Assembly (NCBI RefSeq): GCF_001424945.1
Contig: NZ_LMCW01000056.1
Coordinates: 179,447-243,446, forward strand
DNA from: Rhizobium sp. Root1203
GTDB lineage: Bacteria > Pseudomonadota > Alphaproteobacteria > Rhizobiales > Rhizobiaceae
Direction: 5' to 3'
DNA length: 64,000 bases
Position 1 is the first letter of the stretch; the number at the start of each line of letters is the position of its first letter. This document shows positions 32,973-42,573 of the stretch, piece by piece. Made by a program: the position numbers and the translations under genes. A model generated the notes under the pieces. The model saw only the letters and a program-made list of their open reading frames with translations, was not told where the DNA came from and did no database searches.

Positions 32973-33884
32973 TCAGCCTTTGACGCCGCCTGCGAAGGTC
33001 TGGACGAGGAAGCGCCGCGCGAAGCCGAAGGCGACCACTGCCGGCAGGAGGTAGATGAAGGCAAGGGCGGCAAGCAGGCCGTAGTCGATCTCGTTGATGC
33101 GTAGAAAGGCACGAAAAAGACCGAGTGGCAGTGTTTGCAGCTCCGGTGACGACAGGAAGATCAGCGGCAGCAGGAAGTCGCCCCAGGCCGACATGAAGGC
33201 AAACAGCCCTGCGGCGGCCAGGCCCGGCAGCGCCAACGGGATCAGCACGCGGCGAATGCGTTGCATCAGCGTTGCTCCGTCCATCAATGCAGCTTCTTCA
33301 TAGTCACGTGGGAGACCATCGAAGAAGGTCTTCATGATCCACAGCGCAAGTGGCAGCTGCATCGTCGCCAGCACCAGGATCAGTCCGAGATAGCCGTCGA
33401 TGAACCCTGTCCAGCGCATGATCGGCCGGGCGTATCCGCCGAAGATTGGCCGAAGAATGGCGCCCTCGATGTTATTCAGCGTCAGCAGGAACTTGTAGAG
33501 CGGCACGACGAGGGCTGTCGGCGGCAGAACGCGGATCAGGAGGATGGCATAGAGAAACGGCAGCTTCCACCAGGCGCGGGTGCGCGACAGCGCATAACCG
33601 CCGAGACCGGCAAGCACCATGACCAGGACGGTCGCTCCGCCAACGACGAAGAGTGAGTTGAACAACCACCTTGCCCCGTCTTCCTTCGTGAATACCCTGA
33701 CATAGTTGGCAAATGTCCACTGTTCCGGCCAGCGCAGGAACAGTTGGGCGTTGCCGTCGACCGATGCCAGCAATACCCAGAAGAAGGGGACGGCGCAGAA
33801 GATCGAGATCAGGGACAGGGTTGTGTAGGCCAGTAGATCCGAACGGGTCTTGTTGGCATTTTCCGTGGGGGACATTGCGGCCAT
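32973..33884 (-). CDS. Sugar ABC transporter permease (CUT1, MalG/ThuG type)
   Basis: A 303-residue inner-membrane permease with about six membrane segments, starting with AYTTLSLISIFCAVPFFWVLL. The EAA coupling motif reads EEAALMDGATLMQRIRRVLIPLALPG. It is the MalG-type partner, ending FAGGVKG as usual for this subfamily. The gene begins one base after the end of the MalF-type permease gene. Together they form the membrane channel of the operon with a ThuA-like gene. Confidence 0.9.
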   Translation of the reverse strand: MAAMSPTENANKTRSDLLAYTTLSLISIFCAVPFFWVLLASVDGNAQLFLRWPEQWTFANYVRVFTKEDGARWLFNSLFVVGGATVLVMVLAGLGGYALSRTRAWWKLPFLYAILLIRVLPPTALVVPLYKFLLTLNNIEGAILRPIFGGYARPIMRWTGFIDGYLGLILVLATMQLPLALWIMKTFFDGLPRDYEEAALMDGATLMQRIRRVLIPLALPGLAAAGLFAFMSAWGDFLLPLIFLSSPELQTLPLGLFRAFLRINEIDYGLLAALAFIYLLPAVVAFGFARRFLVQTFAGGVKG

Positions 33885-33885
33885 G

Positions 33886-34773
33886 TCAGACCTCCACTTT
33901 CATGGCTCGGACATAACCGATGCCGAGGACCAGCGAGATCAAAAGGGCGACCACCGCGACGGCTGCTCCGTAGCCGAGCTGGAAAGCCGTGAACGACTGG
34001 TTATAGATGTAGATGCTGATTACCTCTGTCGCGCCACCCGGGCCGCCGCGCGTCAAGGCGTAGACGAGGCCAAACACGGCGATCGTGGAGACGGCAGAGA
34101 TCAGCATGTAGAGCAGGATCGTCGGCATCATCAGCGGCAGCGTGATGCGGCGGAACATCTGCGACGGTGTCGCGCCATCCATTCGGGCGGCCTCATAGAT
34201 TTCGTTGGGAATGGTGCTCAGGCCGGCGGTCAGCAGGATCATCGCGGTCGCGATGCCGCGCCAGGTGTTGACGATGATGACCATCGACAGCGGAAAGACC
34301 TGAAGCCAATCGGCAGGCGTGACGCCGAAGAAGCTCACGATACGACTGAGCGTTGCGTGCTCGCCGCCCGCCAGCATGGAAATCCACATGAAGCCGGCGA
34401 CGACCTCGGGAGCCGCGTTCGGCAAGAGAATGATGGACGAGAATATCTGACGGAAGCGAATGTTCCGGCGCAGCGCAATCGCCGAGATCAGGCCGAGAAC
34501 GAACTGGCCGATCACGGCTGAGCCGACCACGAAGAAAAAGGTGACGAGCAGTGCATTCCAGAATTTCGCGTCGTTGAGAAGACGCGTGTAATTGCGCAGA
34601 CCGACGAAACGTGGCCGAAGCGCTGCAGCACCCGTCAGCGCCTCGTTGGTGAAGCTCAGATAGACAGAATAGAGAGCGGGATAGATCACGAAAGCCAGAA
34701 GCAGCACCAGCGATGGCAGCAGGATCACGAGAAGCTGACGCTCGACGCGTCTTTCGTGAGAATTGGGGACCAT
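33886..34773 (-). CDS. Sugar ABC transporter permease (CUT1, MalF/ThuF type)
   Basis: A 295-residue permease starting MVPNSHERRVERQLLVILLP, with six membrane segments and the EAA motif YEAARMDGATPSQMFRRITLPLMMP. I chose ATG 34773 because the sequence further upstream in this frame antisense-overlaps the binding-protein gene and is not permease-like. An 83-base gap separates it from that gene, long enough for a stabilising hairpin. It partners the permease immediately downstream. Confidence 0.88.
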   Translation of the reverse strand: MVPNSHERRVERQLLVILLPSLVLLLAFVIYPALYSVYLSFTNEALTGAAALRPRFVGLRNYTRLLNDAKFWNALLVTFFFVVGSAVIGQFVLGLISAIALRRNIRFRQIFSSIILLPNAAPEVVAGFMWISMLAGGEHATLSRIVSFFGVTPADWLQVFPLSMVIIVNTWRGIATAMILLTAGLSTIPNEIYEAARMDGATPSQMFRRITLPLMMPTILLYMLISAVSTIAVFGLVYALTRGGPGGATEVISIYIYNQSFTAFQLGYGAAVAVVALLISLVLGIGYVRAMKVEV

Positions 34774-34856
34774 GAAGCTCACAACCTTGTCTGATGAGCG
34801 CAGACGCGGCGAAAGGGCCGCGCCTCCGTCTTGGCGGAAGTTGAAAAGCCTGAGGC

Positions 34857-36149
34857 TTACTTGACCGCGTCGTCGCCGAGCGTTTCCTTGACGTAGTCGA
34901 CAAGGATTTTCTGGGCCCCGGCGGCATCGGTTTCCTTGCGCAGCAAGGCTTCCGTCGCGCGGGCGACACCCTCGGCGACCGTGCCGAAGCCGGAGGCCTG
35001 CTTGAGGAAGACGCCGTTGCCGGCGGCTGCGTGGATGGGAACCAGTTCGGTGAGTTTCTGGAATTCGGCGTTCTTTGCCGCATCCTTGCTGGCCGGAATA
35101 TTGCCGATGCGCGCTGCATAGGAAACCTGGGTTTCCACCGAGCCGATTTCCATCAGCGCCTTCGTTGCAAGTTCGACATTCGCCGACTTGGCGTTGACGG
35201 CCCATGGAGCGGCAAGGTTGGCCAGAACGTACTGGCCGCTTTCCTGGCCAGGGACGGTCCAGGTGCCGACGATCTTCGTCACGTCAGGGATCGGGTTCTT
35301 ACTCTCGCGACCCCAGTCGAAGATATAGCACCACGACCCGCAGGTGGTCGCCACAAGCTTGCCCTGGGGGAACATTTCGTATTTTGGCACGACCCAGGGC
35401 TCAGGTCCCAGCAGCGGCTGCGTCGGCATCAGGTCCTTGTCGATCAGTTCCTTGTAGACGCCGAACACATCCTTGATGCCTTCACCGCTGAGATCGAGCT
35501 TTCCCTCGGCATCGACCAACTGTGGCGTCTTGGAGCCAACGAGAAGATGCTGGAAGCCTTCGTCGAATGCGCCGCTACCCCAGGAAACGCCTGCAGGGAA
35601 AAGCAGGCCGTAGGCGCCGGTCTTCGCCTTGACTTCGGCGGCACGATCGAGGAGATCCTTCCAGGTCTTCGGCTGTTCCGTCGAGATGCCGGCTTTTTCG
35701 AGAACGTCCTTACGGAAATAGATCTCCTGGATGCCGAGCATGAACGGCATCACGTAGGTCTCGCCGTCGGGGCTGACGGCGAGCTGCTTGGCGACGTCAT
35801 AGAAGTTGGCGTAGCCATCCCAGGCGTTGATCTCTTTGGTCACCGGCGCAAGGTAGCCGGCAGCGACCATATCGGCGACGGCTGCCGTTGTCGGAATGGA
35901 GAACAGATCCGGCGCGTTGCCGGCACCAAGCTCTGTCAGCAGCTTCGTCAGGTAATCCTTGTCCGGCGCGGGGTATTCGATGACCTCGACGGTCACACCG
36001 TATTTCTTTTCGATCGCCTCCACCGTCGACTTCATGGAGTCGATGCCGGCCTGGCCATGGTTTGCAATTCTGATTGTCTCGGCATGTGCCAGCGTCGACA
36101 CAGCGCTGAGCAAAATGGCGCAAAGGCCACCTATGACCGTCTTCTTCAA
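34857..36149 (-). CDS. Extracellular sugar-binding protein (CUT1, ThuE type)
   Basis: A 430-residue periplasmic solute-binding protein. The signal peptide is MKKTVIGGLCAILLSAVSTLAHA, shown here only by its first 20 residues MKKTVIGGLCAILLSAVSTL and ending in an AHA cleavage site. The mature part has family-typical blocks: IEKKYGVTVEVIEYPAPD, VMPFMLGIQEIYFRKDVLEKAG and QPKTWKDLLDRAAEV. It is the first gene of the leftward operon, divergent from the Gfo/Idh/MocA gene. Ligand is probably a disaccharide or sugar derivative; the ThuA-like gene hints at trehalose-type sugars. Confidence 0.88.
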   Translation of the reverse strand: MKKTVIGGLCAILLSAVSTLAHAETIRIANHGQAGIDSMKSTVEAIEKKYGVTVEVIEYPAPDKDYLTKLLTELGAGNAPDLFSIPTTAAVADMVAAGYLAPVTKEINAWDGYANFYDVAKQLAVSPDGETYVMPFMLGIQEIYFRKDVLEKAGISTEQPKTWKDLLDRAAEVKAKTGAYGLLFPAGVSWGSGAFDEGFQHLLVGSKTPQLVDAEGKLDLSGEGIKDVFGVYKELIDKDLMPTQPLLGPEPWVVPKYEMFPQGKLVATTCGSWCYIFDWGRESKNPIPDVTKIVGTWTVPGQESGQYVLANLAAPWAVNAKSANVELATKALMEIGSVETQVSYAARIGNIPASKDAAKNAEFQKLTELVPIHAAAGNGVFLKQASGFGTVAEGVARATEALLRKETDAAGAQKILVDYVKETLGDDAVK

Positions 36150-36349
36150 CGGAAGTCCTCCCTTTTGGTTCTACAGCGCCCTCCAGCACCGTGCGTAAAA
36201 ATGTACACGCATTCTGAAATCAGGCAACAGAGAATTTGTCATGAATCAGATTCAACAATTAACATGTTGATATTGCGTAATTAAATAGAACTTGCCTTCA
36301 TGTTTATGATTGTGTAACCGTATACACACCGCATTCGGGAGGAGTTTTC
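36150..36349. promoter_or_regulatory. Divergent promoter region with LacI-type operator
   Basis: A 200-base AT-rich gap between the binding-protein operon and the oxidoreductase/LacI pair. It holds the near-palindrome GTGTAACCGTATACAC at 36312-36327, with CG at its centre as in LacI-family operators. A second inverted repeat, TCAACA (36252-36257) with TGTTGA (36265-36270), lies nearer the middle. Control of both directions by the LacI protein at 37373 is the simplest reading. Confidence 0.6.
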
Positions 36350-37354
36350 ATGTCAAAGAAATTGCGGCTCGGCGTCATTGGCGCGGGCCTGAAGGCGGCT
36401 GAATATGCCGCGAGCTGGGCGATGATGCCCGAGATCGAATTCGTCGCGCTGGCGGACCCCGTTTTCTCCTCGCGCCAGCGCTTGATCGATGTCTGCGTCG
36501 CCGCCGGAGCTGCTGAGCCAAGAAGCTTCGACGACTATCGGGAGATGTTGTCTGCGTGCCGCGATGACCTCGATATCGTCTATGTCTCTACCCCGCACGC
36601 TTACCATGGCGAACAGGCTGCAGCGGTTGCAGAGGCCGGGCTCGACCTCTTTCTCGAAAAACCGATGGTCACCACCGTCGCGGAAGCCGAGAGGCTGATT
36701 GCCGCCCAGAAGAGAAGCGGCGTGACTGTTGTCACCGCATTCCAGGGCGGGCTTTCTCCACTGGTGATCGATACGCGCAAGCGCGCACTCGCTGGCGAGT
36801 TTGGCGATCTGATCGCGATCTCAGGGGTGATCTGGGAGAGTTGGGCAGACAATTACGACGGTCATTGGAAGCAGCGGCCCGAGATCTCCGGCGGCGGGTT
36901 CATGTTCGACACTGGCGCGCACATGATGAATACCGTCTGCCTTCTTGCAGATTCGGATTTTGACAGCGTCTCCGCCTATATGAACAATCACGGCAAGAAG
37001 GTGGATATTGCCACTGCCGTCTCCGCACGCTTGCACAATGGTGCCCTGGCGACGCTGACGGCGGCAGGTGAGGGGCCTCCCGGGTGCGCTTCCTACATCA
37101 CCTTCTTCTACTCCAAGGCGATCGTGCGGATCGACGCATGGGGCGGATGGCGCGAAATCAGCGTGGGGCGCACCAGCGAGCCCCGTGAGGAGGCCGAGAT
37201 TCTCGGCAACCCGATGAAGAACTTCCTCGCCATTCGCGCCGGTACCATGGAAAACACGGGTTCCGTTGAAATGGGCTTGCGATTCGCTAGGCTGTGGGAT
37301 GCAATCAAGGAATCAGCCGCAGCAGACGGGGTGCCCGTCAGGATCGCCGGATAA
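36350..37354 (+). CDS. Gfo/Idh/MocA-family oxidoreductase (ThuB-like)
   Basis: A 334-residue NAD(P)-dependent oxidoreductase. The Rossmann motif is LGVIGAGLKAAEYA near the start, and the EKP motif appears as DLFLEKPMVTTVAEAERLI. The C-terminal beta-sheet domain includes GGGFMFDTGAHMMNTVCL with its catalytic histidine. Such enzymes oxidise sugars or inositols, often at C3. Position opposite an operon with a ThuA-like gene suggests they share a pathway, as ThuA and ThuB do in Sinorhizobium. GGGAGGAG precedes the ATG. A LacI gene follows after 18 bases. Confidence 0.87.
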   Translation: MSKKLRLGVIGAGLKAAEYAASWAMMPEIEFVALADPVFSSRQRLIDVCVAAGAAEPRSFDDYREMLSACRDDLDIVYVSTPHAYHGEQAAAVAEAGLDLFLEKPMVTTVAEAERLIAAQKRSGVTVVTAFQGGLSPLVIDTRKRALAGEFGDLIAISGVIWESWADNYDGHWKQRPEISGGGFMFDTGAHMMNTVCLLADSDFDSVSAYMNNHGKKVDIATAVSARLHNGALATLTAAGEGPPGCASYITFFYSKAIVRIDAWGGWREISVGRTSEPREEAEILGNPMKNFLAIRAGTMENTGSVEMGLRFARLWDAIKESAAADGVPVRIAG

Positions 37355-37372
37355 ACAGGTGGAATATCTGAA

Positions 37373-38362
37373 ATGAGCAAGCGGCGGATCACCTCGAAGG
37401 AACTGGCAAAGCTCGCCGGGGTGTCTTCCGCAACGATTTCGCGCGCCTTCTCGCCCGATTCAAGGATCGGCAGCGCTACCCGCGACCGTATTCTCGCGGT
37501 TGCGCGCGAACACGGCTATCAGCCGAATGCGATTGCGCGTTCGTTGAACAACCAGCGCTCGCGTCTCGTCGCCCTCGTCGTCAACGCGATCGGGAACCCT
37601 TGCGAAGCCGAGGAGCAGCAGCTCCTCGTCCATCGCCTGCAGGCCCGGCAACTCCTGCCGATCATTCTTTGCTGCGCAGATCATGACGACAGGCTGCAAT
37701 TGATGCGCCTCGCCTCCACCTATCAGGTCGACCATGTCGTGGTGTTCTCCGACATGGTCTCGATGCAGGATGCCATCGATATCTTTCACACGACGAAGCC
37801 GATCATCGTTTCCTTCGAGCCGCTGGAAAACGAAAACGTTTCCAGCATCCGCATCGACGGTTCTGGTGCTGCCGACGAGATCATCGACAAGATCGTCCGG
37901 GACGGCAAGAAACGCTTTGCGTACCTCTCGGGCACAAAGTCGAGCTGGATCGACAAGCTGCGCCGGAAGTGGTTCGCCGATGCGCTTGCAAAGCGCGGGT
38001 TGTCGTTTGAGGCCGAGGCATTCGGCGACTACAGCTACGATTCCGGTTTCAAGGAGGCGGTTCTGCTGCTGCACCGGTCAAAAGTCGACGCCATCATCTG
38101 CGGCAATGATGTCATGGCCATCGGCGCTCGGGACGCCGCACGCCGCGTGCTCGGCAAGAATACACCCGATGATCTGGCGATAGTCGGCCAGGACGGCATC
38201 GCAATGGCCGCCTGGGACTGCAACGACCTGACAACGCTGAGCCAGGACCATCCCGCATTCATGGATGCGGTCGTGGACCTGATCGAGCGCCACGACGCCG
38301 GTCTGGAAGGGCCGCACAGCATAACGCTCACCTGCACGGCACGCTGGGGCTCGACTGCTTAG
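37373..38362 (+). CDS. LacI-family transcriptional regulator
   Basis: A 329-residue LacI/GalR repressor. The N-terminal helix-turn-helix is ITSKELAKLAGVSSATISRAF, followed by the hinge AREHGYQPNAIARSLNNQRS and a sugar-binding periplasmic-protein-like domain (DAIICGNDVMAIGA and DDLAIVGQDGIAMAAW). It is co-transcribed with the oxidoreductase gene. The palindrome at 36312-36327, between the divergent sugar operons, is its likely operator. Confidence 0.9.
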   Translation: MSKRRITSKELAKLAGVSSATISRAFSPDSRIGSATRDRILAVAREHGYQPNAIARSLNNQRSRLVALVVNAIGNPCEAEEQQLLVHRLQARQLLPIILCCADHDDRLQLMRLASTYQVDHVVVFSDMVSMQDAIDIFHTTKPIIVSFEPLENENVSSIRIDGSGAADEIIDKIVRDGKKRFAYLSGTKSSWIDKLRRKWFADALAKRGLSFEAEAFGDYSYDSGFKEAVLLLHRSKVDAIICGNDVMAIGARDAARRVLGKNTPDDLAIVGQDGIAMAAWDCNDLTTLSQDHPAFMDAVVDLIERHDAGLEGPHSITLTCTARWGSTA

Positions 38363-38483
38363 GCAGAACGGTCTCCGGCGATGTCGCTTTGCAGGCAACC
38401 GATTGCGGATTGTCGCCGGATCAGCGACGATGTCTTGACTGCGGTCGGCAAAAGAAATGGTATAAGCGGCCAGGTGCTACTCG

Positions 38484-39467
38484 ATGGCGGTGTTGCGGCA
38501 GCAGCAGCGGAACCACATGACGGCGGGAAATCGGCGCGACACTATTCACCTTCGGGCGGTTGAGGCATTGGCCTCCCTGCTCCTTTTTCTGTTTTCGGCC
38601 TCCCTCTCTCTTGCCGAGCCGCCTCAGAGCCCCGCTCCAGTCGCCTGCCTTTATACCCGGCCGGTTTCCTCGTCCGGGGAAATGCTTTGTATTCGAAAGG
38701 ACAGTTTTGTCAGCGACCTCTGTGGCGCAATCGAGCGCACCGCCACAGATCACGACCTGCCTCCGGACTTTTTTGCACGCCTGATCTGGCGCGAGAGCAG
38801 GTTTCGTCCGGATGCGCTGAGCTACAAGGGCGCGCAGGGCATCGCACAATTCATGCCGGGAACGGCGAAGCTGCGAGGTCTCCAGGACAGCTACGATGTG
38901 CTTGAGGCATTGCAGAAGTCGGCGGAGTATCTCGATGAACTACGCCATCGTTTCGGCAATCTCGGACTGGCCGCTGCCGCCTACAATGCGGGTGAGAACG
39001 GACTGTCCAACTATCTTGGCGGCGGGAACCTGCCATCCGAGACGCGCAGCTATGTCATGGCAATCACCGCCCGCAGCGTCGATGATTGGAAATCCAACGA
39101 TTCCGATGTGCCGGAGCGCGCGATGAACAAGGATCGCCCCTTCGTCGAAAGCTGTGTGGCACTTGCTGACAAACGCAGTTGGAGCCAGCCATCCTGGCAA
39201 ACGGAGGGCACATGGGCGCCTTGGGGGGTGCAACTCGCGGCGCACGCCAATCCCGACGTTGCCCGCCGCCTTTTTTTGGAAGCGGTACAGGGGTTGCCTG
39301 CGCCACTCAACCAAGAGCAACCACTTATTCTGCGGCAACGCGACCGGAGTTTCGGCTTCCGCCCACGCTACGTGAGTCGGATCGCGCGTCAGACGAGGGC
39401 GGAGGCGAACGACGTCTGCGCTCAAATCCGCAAAAGCAAGAGGATCTGCCTCGTCTTCAAGAACTGA
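38484..39467 (+). CDS. Lytic transglycosylase (SLT domain), secreted
   Basis: A 327-residue periplasmic murein hydrolase. After a basic N-terminus there is a signal segment (ALASLLLFLFSASLSLAEP). The SLT domain follows: the catalytic glutamate in ARLIWRESRFRPDALS, then GAQGIAQFMPGTAKLRG and GLAAAAYNAGENGLSNYL. A 130-residue C-terminal part has paired cysteines and no known motif. The CAGG eight to nine bases before ATG 38484 supports that start; ATG 38517 would give a more typical signal peptide. It stands alone, between a LacI gene and a convergent Lrp gene, so its partner system is unknown. Confidence 0.85.
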   Translation: MAVLRQQQRNHMTAGNRRDTIHLRAVEALASLLLFLFSASLSLAEPPQSPAPVACLYTRPVSSSGEMLCIRKDSFVSDLCGAIERTATDHDLPPDFFARLIWRESRFRPDALSYKGAQGIAQFMPGTAKLRGLQDSYDVLEALQKSAEYLDELRHRFGNLGLAAAAYNAGENGLSNYLGGGNLPSETRSYVMAITARSVDDWKSNDSDVPERAMNKDRPFVESCVALADKRSWSQPSWQTEGTWAPWGVQLAAHANPDVARRLFLEAVQGLPAPLNQEQPLILRQRDRSFGFRPRYVSRIARQTRAEANDVCAQIRKSKRICLVFKN

Positions 39468-39513
39468 AGTCGCAGGTGGCGCCCCCTGCCGAGAGCCGAC
39501 ACGCCGGAATATT

Positions 39514-39945
39514 TCATCGATCAATCCGCGTCGACAATATGATCGAGGACAGGGTTCTGTCCACGCCTTCAATGTCGCCAATCTGATCGATGATCTTGTC
39601 GAGTTCGCTGATGGAACTCGCAGCGACGATGGCAATCAGATCGAAGCTTCCGCTAACGGAAAAGACCGATCGGACATGGGAAATGGCGTGGAGATCTCGT
39701 GTCACGCCCCCCAGCGATTTCGCAGCGAGCGTGATGAGGATGTGTGCTCTGACGAGCCCCCTTTCGAAATCATCAGACAGGCGCACGCCATAGCCTGAAA
39801 TGACGCCGTCGCGTTCCAGCCGCTCGATCTTCGCCTGAACGGTCGTGCGCGACAGGCCGAGTTTGCGTGCTAGCAGGGCAACCGGCGTCCGTGCGTTTTC
39901 ACTCAATAACGCCAGGAGGTCACGATCCTTCTCGTTCAACGTCAT
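39514..39945 (-). CDS. Lrp/AsnC-family regulator
   Basis: A 143-residue Lrp-type regulator with an N-terminal winged helix (NARTPVALLARKLGLSRTTVQAKIERLERDGVISGY) and a C-terminal RAM amino-acid-sensing domain (HVRSVFSVSGSFDLIAIV). It diverges from the saccharopine-dehydrogenase-like gene, with a 124-base gap, and so is likely to control that gene in response to an amino acid such as lysine. Confidence 0.9.
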   Translation of the reverse strand: MTLNEKDRDLLALLSENARTPVALLARKLGLSRTTVQAKIERLERDGVISGYGVRLSDDFERGLVRAHILITLAAKSLGGVTRDLHAISHVRSVFSVSGSFDLIAIVAASSISELDKIIDQIGDIEGVDRTLSSIILSTRIDR

Positions 39946-40069
39946 ATTGTCTTATCCAGGCGTCAGTCTGTCCAAAGTCCTTAGTAGAATTAGTCATTCT
40001 GGCGCTTGGATTCAACAGGTGGAGGCTGAATAAAAAAACCATAAAGATTGGCCGACAGAGGAGGTTCAA

Positions 40070-41173
40070 ATGCGAAGTGTGGTTGTGGTGGGCGCAGGCA
40101 AGATCGGATCGACGATTGCAAGATTGCTGGCCTATTCAGGGGACTACCAGGTCACCTTGGCGGACAGGAGCGCCGAGCAGCTCTCGCAGATCGAAAAGCA
40201 CGACGCCATCTCCGTTGCCGAGATCGACATTTCCGACGGCGACGCCATGGTACTCTTGCTTGCCGGCAAATTTGCCGTTCTGAGCGCTGCGCCCTATCAT
40301 CTTACGATCCCGATCGCAGAGGCGGCGGCCAAGGCTGGCGTGCATTATCTTGACCTGACGGAAGATGTTGAATCGACGCGTCAGGTAAAGGCGATCGCTG
40401 CCGCAGCCGACACTGCGTTCATTCCACAGTGCGGCCTTGCACCGGGGTTCATCTCGATTGTTGCCAACGACCTTGCCAGCCGCTTCGATACGCTCGACAG
40501 CGTGCGGATGCGCGTCGGCGCGCTGCCGCAGTATCCGTCCAACGCGCTCAACTACAACCTGACCTGGAGCACAGACGGCGTTATCAACGAATACATCGAG
40601 CCATGCGAGGCGATCGTCGAGGGGCAGCTGATCAAGGTTCCAGCGCTGGAAGAACGAGAAGAATTCTCACTCGATGGCGTAACGTACGAGGCCTTCAACA
40701 CCTCCGGCGGGCTGGGCACGCTTTGCGAGACCTTGAAAGGCAAGGTTCGGACCCTGAATTACCGCACCATCCGCTACCCCGGCCATGCGGCGATCATGAA
40801 GGCGCTGCTGAACGATCTGGGGCTTCGTCATCGTCGCGAGGTGCTCAAGGATATCTTCGAAAACGCGCTTCCTTCGACCATGCAGGACGTCGTGATCATC
40901 TTCGTGACCGTCTCCGGTCGCAAAGAAGGACGACTGGTGCAGGAGACGTATGCCAACAAGGTCTATAGCGCTGTCATTGGCGGCCGGATGATGAGCGCAA
41001 TTCAAATCACCACCGCCTGCAGCATATGTGCCGTCCTCGATATGCTGTCGCAGGGCGTCCTTCCTGCCAAGGGCTTTATCCGCCAGGAGGACATTGGCCT
41101 GGATGCTTTCCTGAAGAGCCGCTTTGGCCATCACTATGAGCAAAAGGCCTACTCCGAAAGGGTCGCAAGCTAG
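40070..41173 (+). CDS. Saccharopine dehydrogenase-like oxidoreductase
   Basis: A 367-residue protein with an N-terminal Rossmann domain (SVVVVGAGKIGSTIARLLA) and the saccharopine-dehydrogenase fold. Typical segments are LSAAPYHLTIPIAEAAAKAG, HYLDLTEDVEST, FIPQCGLAPGFISIVANDLA and FNTSGGLGTLCETLKGKV. Members act in lysine breakdown or reduce related imino acids. An Lrp regulator is encoded divergently, which supports amino-acid catabolism. RBS GAGG precedes the ATG. No second lysine-pathway gene is adjacent. Confidence 0.87.
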   Translation: MRSVVVVGAGKIGSTIARLLAYSGDYQVTLADRSAEQLSQIEKHDAISVAEIDISDGDAMVLLLAGKFAVLSAAPYHLTIPIAEAAAKAGVHYLDLTEDVESTRQVKAIAAAADTAFIPQCGLAPGFISIVANDLASRFDTLDSVRMRVGALPQYPSNALNYNLTWSTDGVINEYIEPCEAIVEGQLIKVPALEEREEFSLDGVTYEAFNTSGGLGTLCETLKGKVRTLNYRTIRYPGHAAIMKALLNDLGLRHRREVLKDIFENALPSTMQDVVIIFVTVSGRKEGRLVQETYANKVYSAVIGGRMMSAIQITTACSICAVLDMLSQGVLPAKGFIRQEDIGLDAFLKSRFGHHYEQKAYSERVAS

Positions 41174-41295
41174 AAGTATCGCACCGGCAGTCTCGCCGAC
41201 AGCGAGGCTGCACCGCCCTGAACGCGGAGCAATTCTGAAACGTCAAGTTCCTCCTATCGAGACACTTGGCGGATGCCTCTCGCCACCTCGTGCGG

Positions 41296-42573
41296 TCACT
41301 GCCTGTCTTCTTCTGCATGCCGCCGCCGGATGTTGCGCACGACCAGCCACATGCCCGCGACGACAAGAGGCACCGAGAGGCCCGTCAGCGCCTCGGGCGC
41401 GACGTCGAAGCCGATGATGTGGGCGCCCTTCGCCAGATATCCAAGCAGACCGACGACATAGTAGGAGATAGCGGCGACCGAGAGGCCTTCCACCGTCTGC
41501 TGCAGGCGCAGCTGCAGCTGGGCGCGCCGATCCATCGAGTTCAGCAGCGTCGAGTTGATGCGCTCCAGCTCGACATCGATCCAGCTTCGCAGCAATGCCG
41601 TGGCGCGGGCGAGCTTGCGCGACAGGTTGGCCTGCCGCTCCTCCACCGATTGACAGGTCCGCATCGCCGGCGCCAGGCGCCGGTCGAGAAACGAGCCCAA
41701 GGTTTCGTTCCCCGACGAAGCGGTCTCGGCAAGCGCCCGCACGCGCTCCTGCACAATTTCGTTGTAGGCGCGGCTTGCTCCGAAGCGGTATAGGCTGAGG
41801 GCAGCATTGGCCTCAAGGTCAGCCGCCAGGCGCGTGATTTCGGACAGCATTTGGTCGGCCTCGTCGCGGGCATGCTGCTTCATCCGCTGCGTGATTGCCG
41901 TCAATCCAGATTCGATGCGGCGGATTTCCGGCGAAAGCGATTGGGCCAGCGGCAGCCCCATCATCGCCAGCGTGCGGTAGGTCTCGATGTCGAGCAGCCG
42001 CTGAACGAGGGCGCCGCGCGCGCTGTCGGTCATGCCGCGGTCGATCACGAGGATCTTCGTCAGCCCATGGCCATCCTGACGAAAGTCGGTGAGGATCGTT
42101 GCCTGGCCGTTCTTGAGGTCGCTGCGGCACAGGCTGGTCGGATCGAAAACGACGATCTCGTCATCGGTCTCGGCAGTGTCCGGCCTGATTTCCAGTCGAA
42201 TCCCCGAAATGAACGGTCCAGGCGCTGCAAAGCCGTCGCCAAAGGGATGCACCGGGATGTCCATCCCGAACCGCGCCGGCGCCGGGCTGTCCCAGAAATA
42301 GGTCGAGAATTCGGTATGGCGTTCCCATCGCAGCGTTCCCTGGCCCCAGCTTAGCGCGTGATGGCTCGTTTCAAGGGCAGGGGGCGCGACGCCACTCGAG
42401 CGCGAGAGGCCGGCAAGTGTTTCCTGGTCCGCGTCGGCTGCAGAGTCTGTCAGAAATGCGAGTTGGAAGATGACGCGCGGGGCTGTGACAAGCGCAAATG
42501 GTCGCGCATGTATTTCGCCGATCGCGCGTGCGCGCAGTTCGGCGGGAGGGAAGGCAAAGCTTCCTCGTGTCAT
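41296..42573 (-). CDS. DUF3422-family membrane-anchored protein
   Basis: A 425-residue protein matching the DUF3422 family common in alphaproteobacteria. It starts with LRARAIGEIHARPFALVTAPRV and continues with RWERHTEFSTYFWD. A long helical middle (about residues 200-350) and two C-terminal membrane segments (VAAISYYVVGLLGYLAKG and LTGLSVPLVVAGMWLVV) give a layout like CorA-type anchored proteins. Function is unknown. It converges with the saccharopine-dehydrogenase-like gene. Confidence 0.85.
   Translation of the reverse strand: MTRGSFAFPPAELRARAIGEIHARPFALVTAPRVIFQLAFLTDSAADADQETLAGLSRSSGVAPPALETSHHALSWGQGTLRWERHTEFSTYFWDSPAPARFGMDIPVHPFGDGFAAPGPFISGIRLEIRPDTAETDDEIVVFDPTSLCRSDLKNGQATILTDFRQDGHGLTKILVIDRGMTDSARGALVQRLLDIETYRTLAMMGLPLAQSLSPEIRRIESGLTAITQRMKQHARDEADQMLSEITRLAADLEANAALSLYRFGASRAYNEIVQERVRALAETASSGNETLGSFLDRRLAPAMRTCQSVEERQANLSRKLARATALLRSWIDVELERINSTLLNSMDRRAQLQLRLQQTVEGLSVAAISYYVVGLLGYLAKGAHIIGFDVAPEALTGLSVPLVVAGMWLVVRNIRRRHAEEDRQ

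Noticed and set aside
38434..38465. TTGACT ... TATAAG before the lytic transglycosylase gene as a promoter
   Set aside because: The spacing is about 20 bases, too long for a confident sigma-70 promoter.
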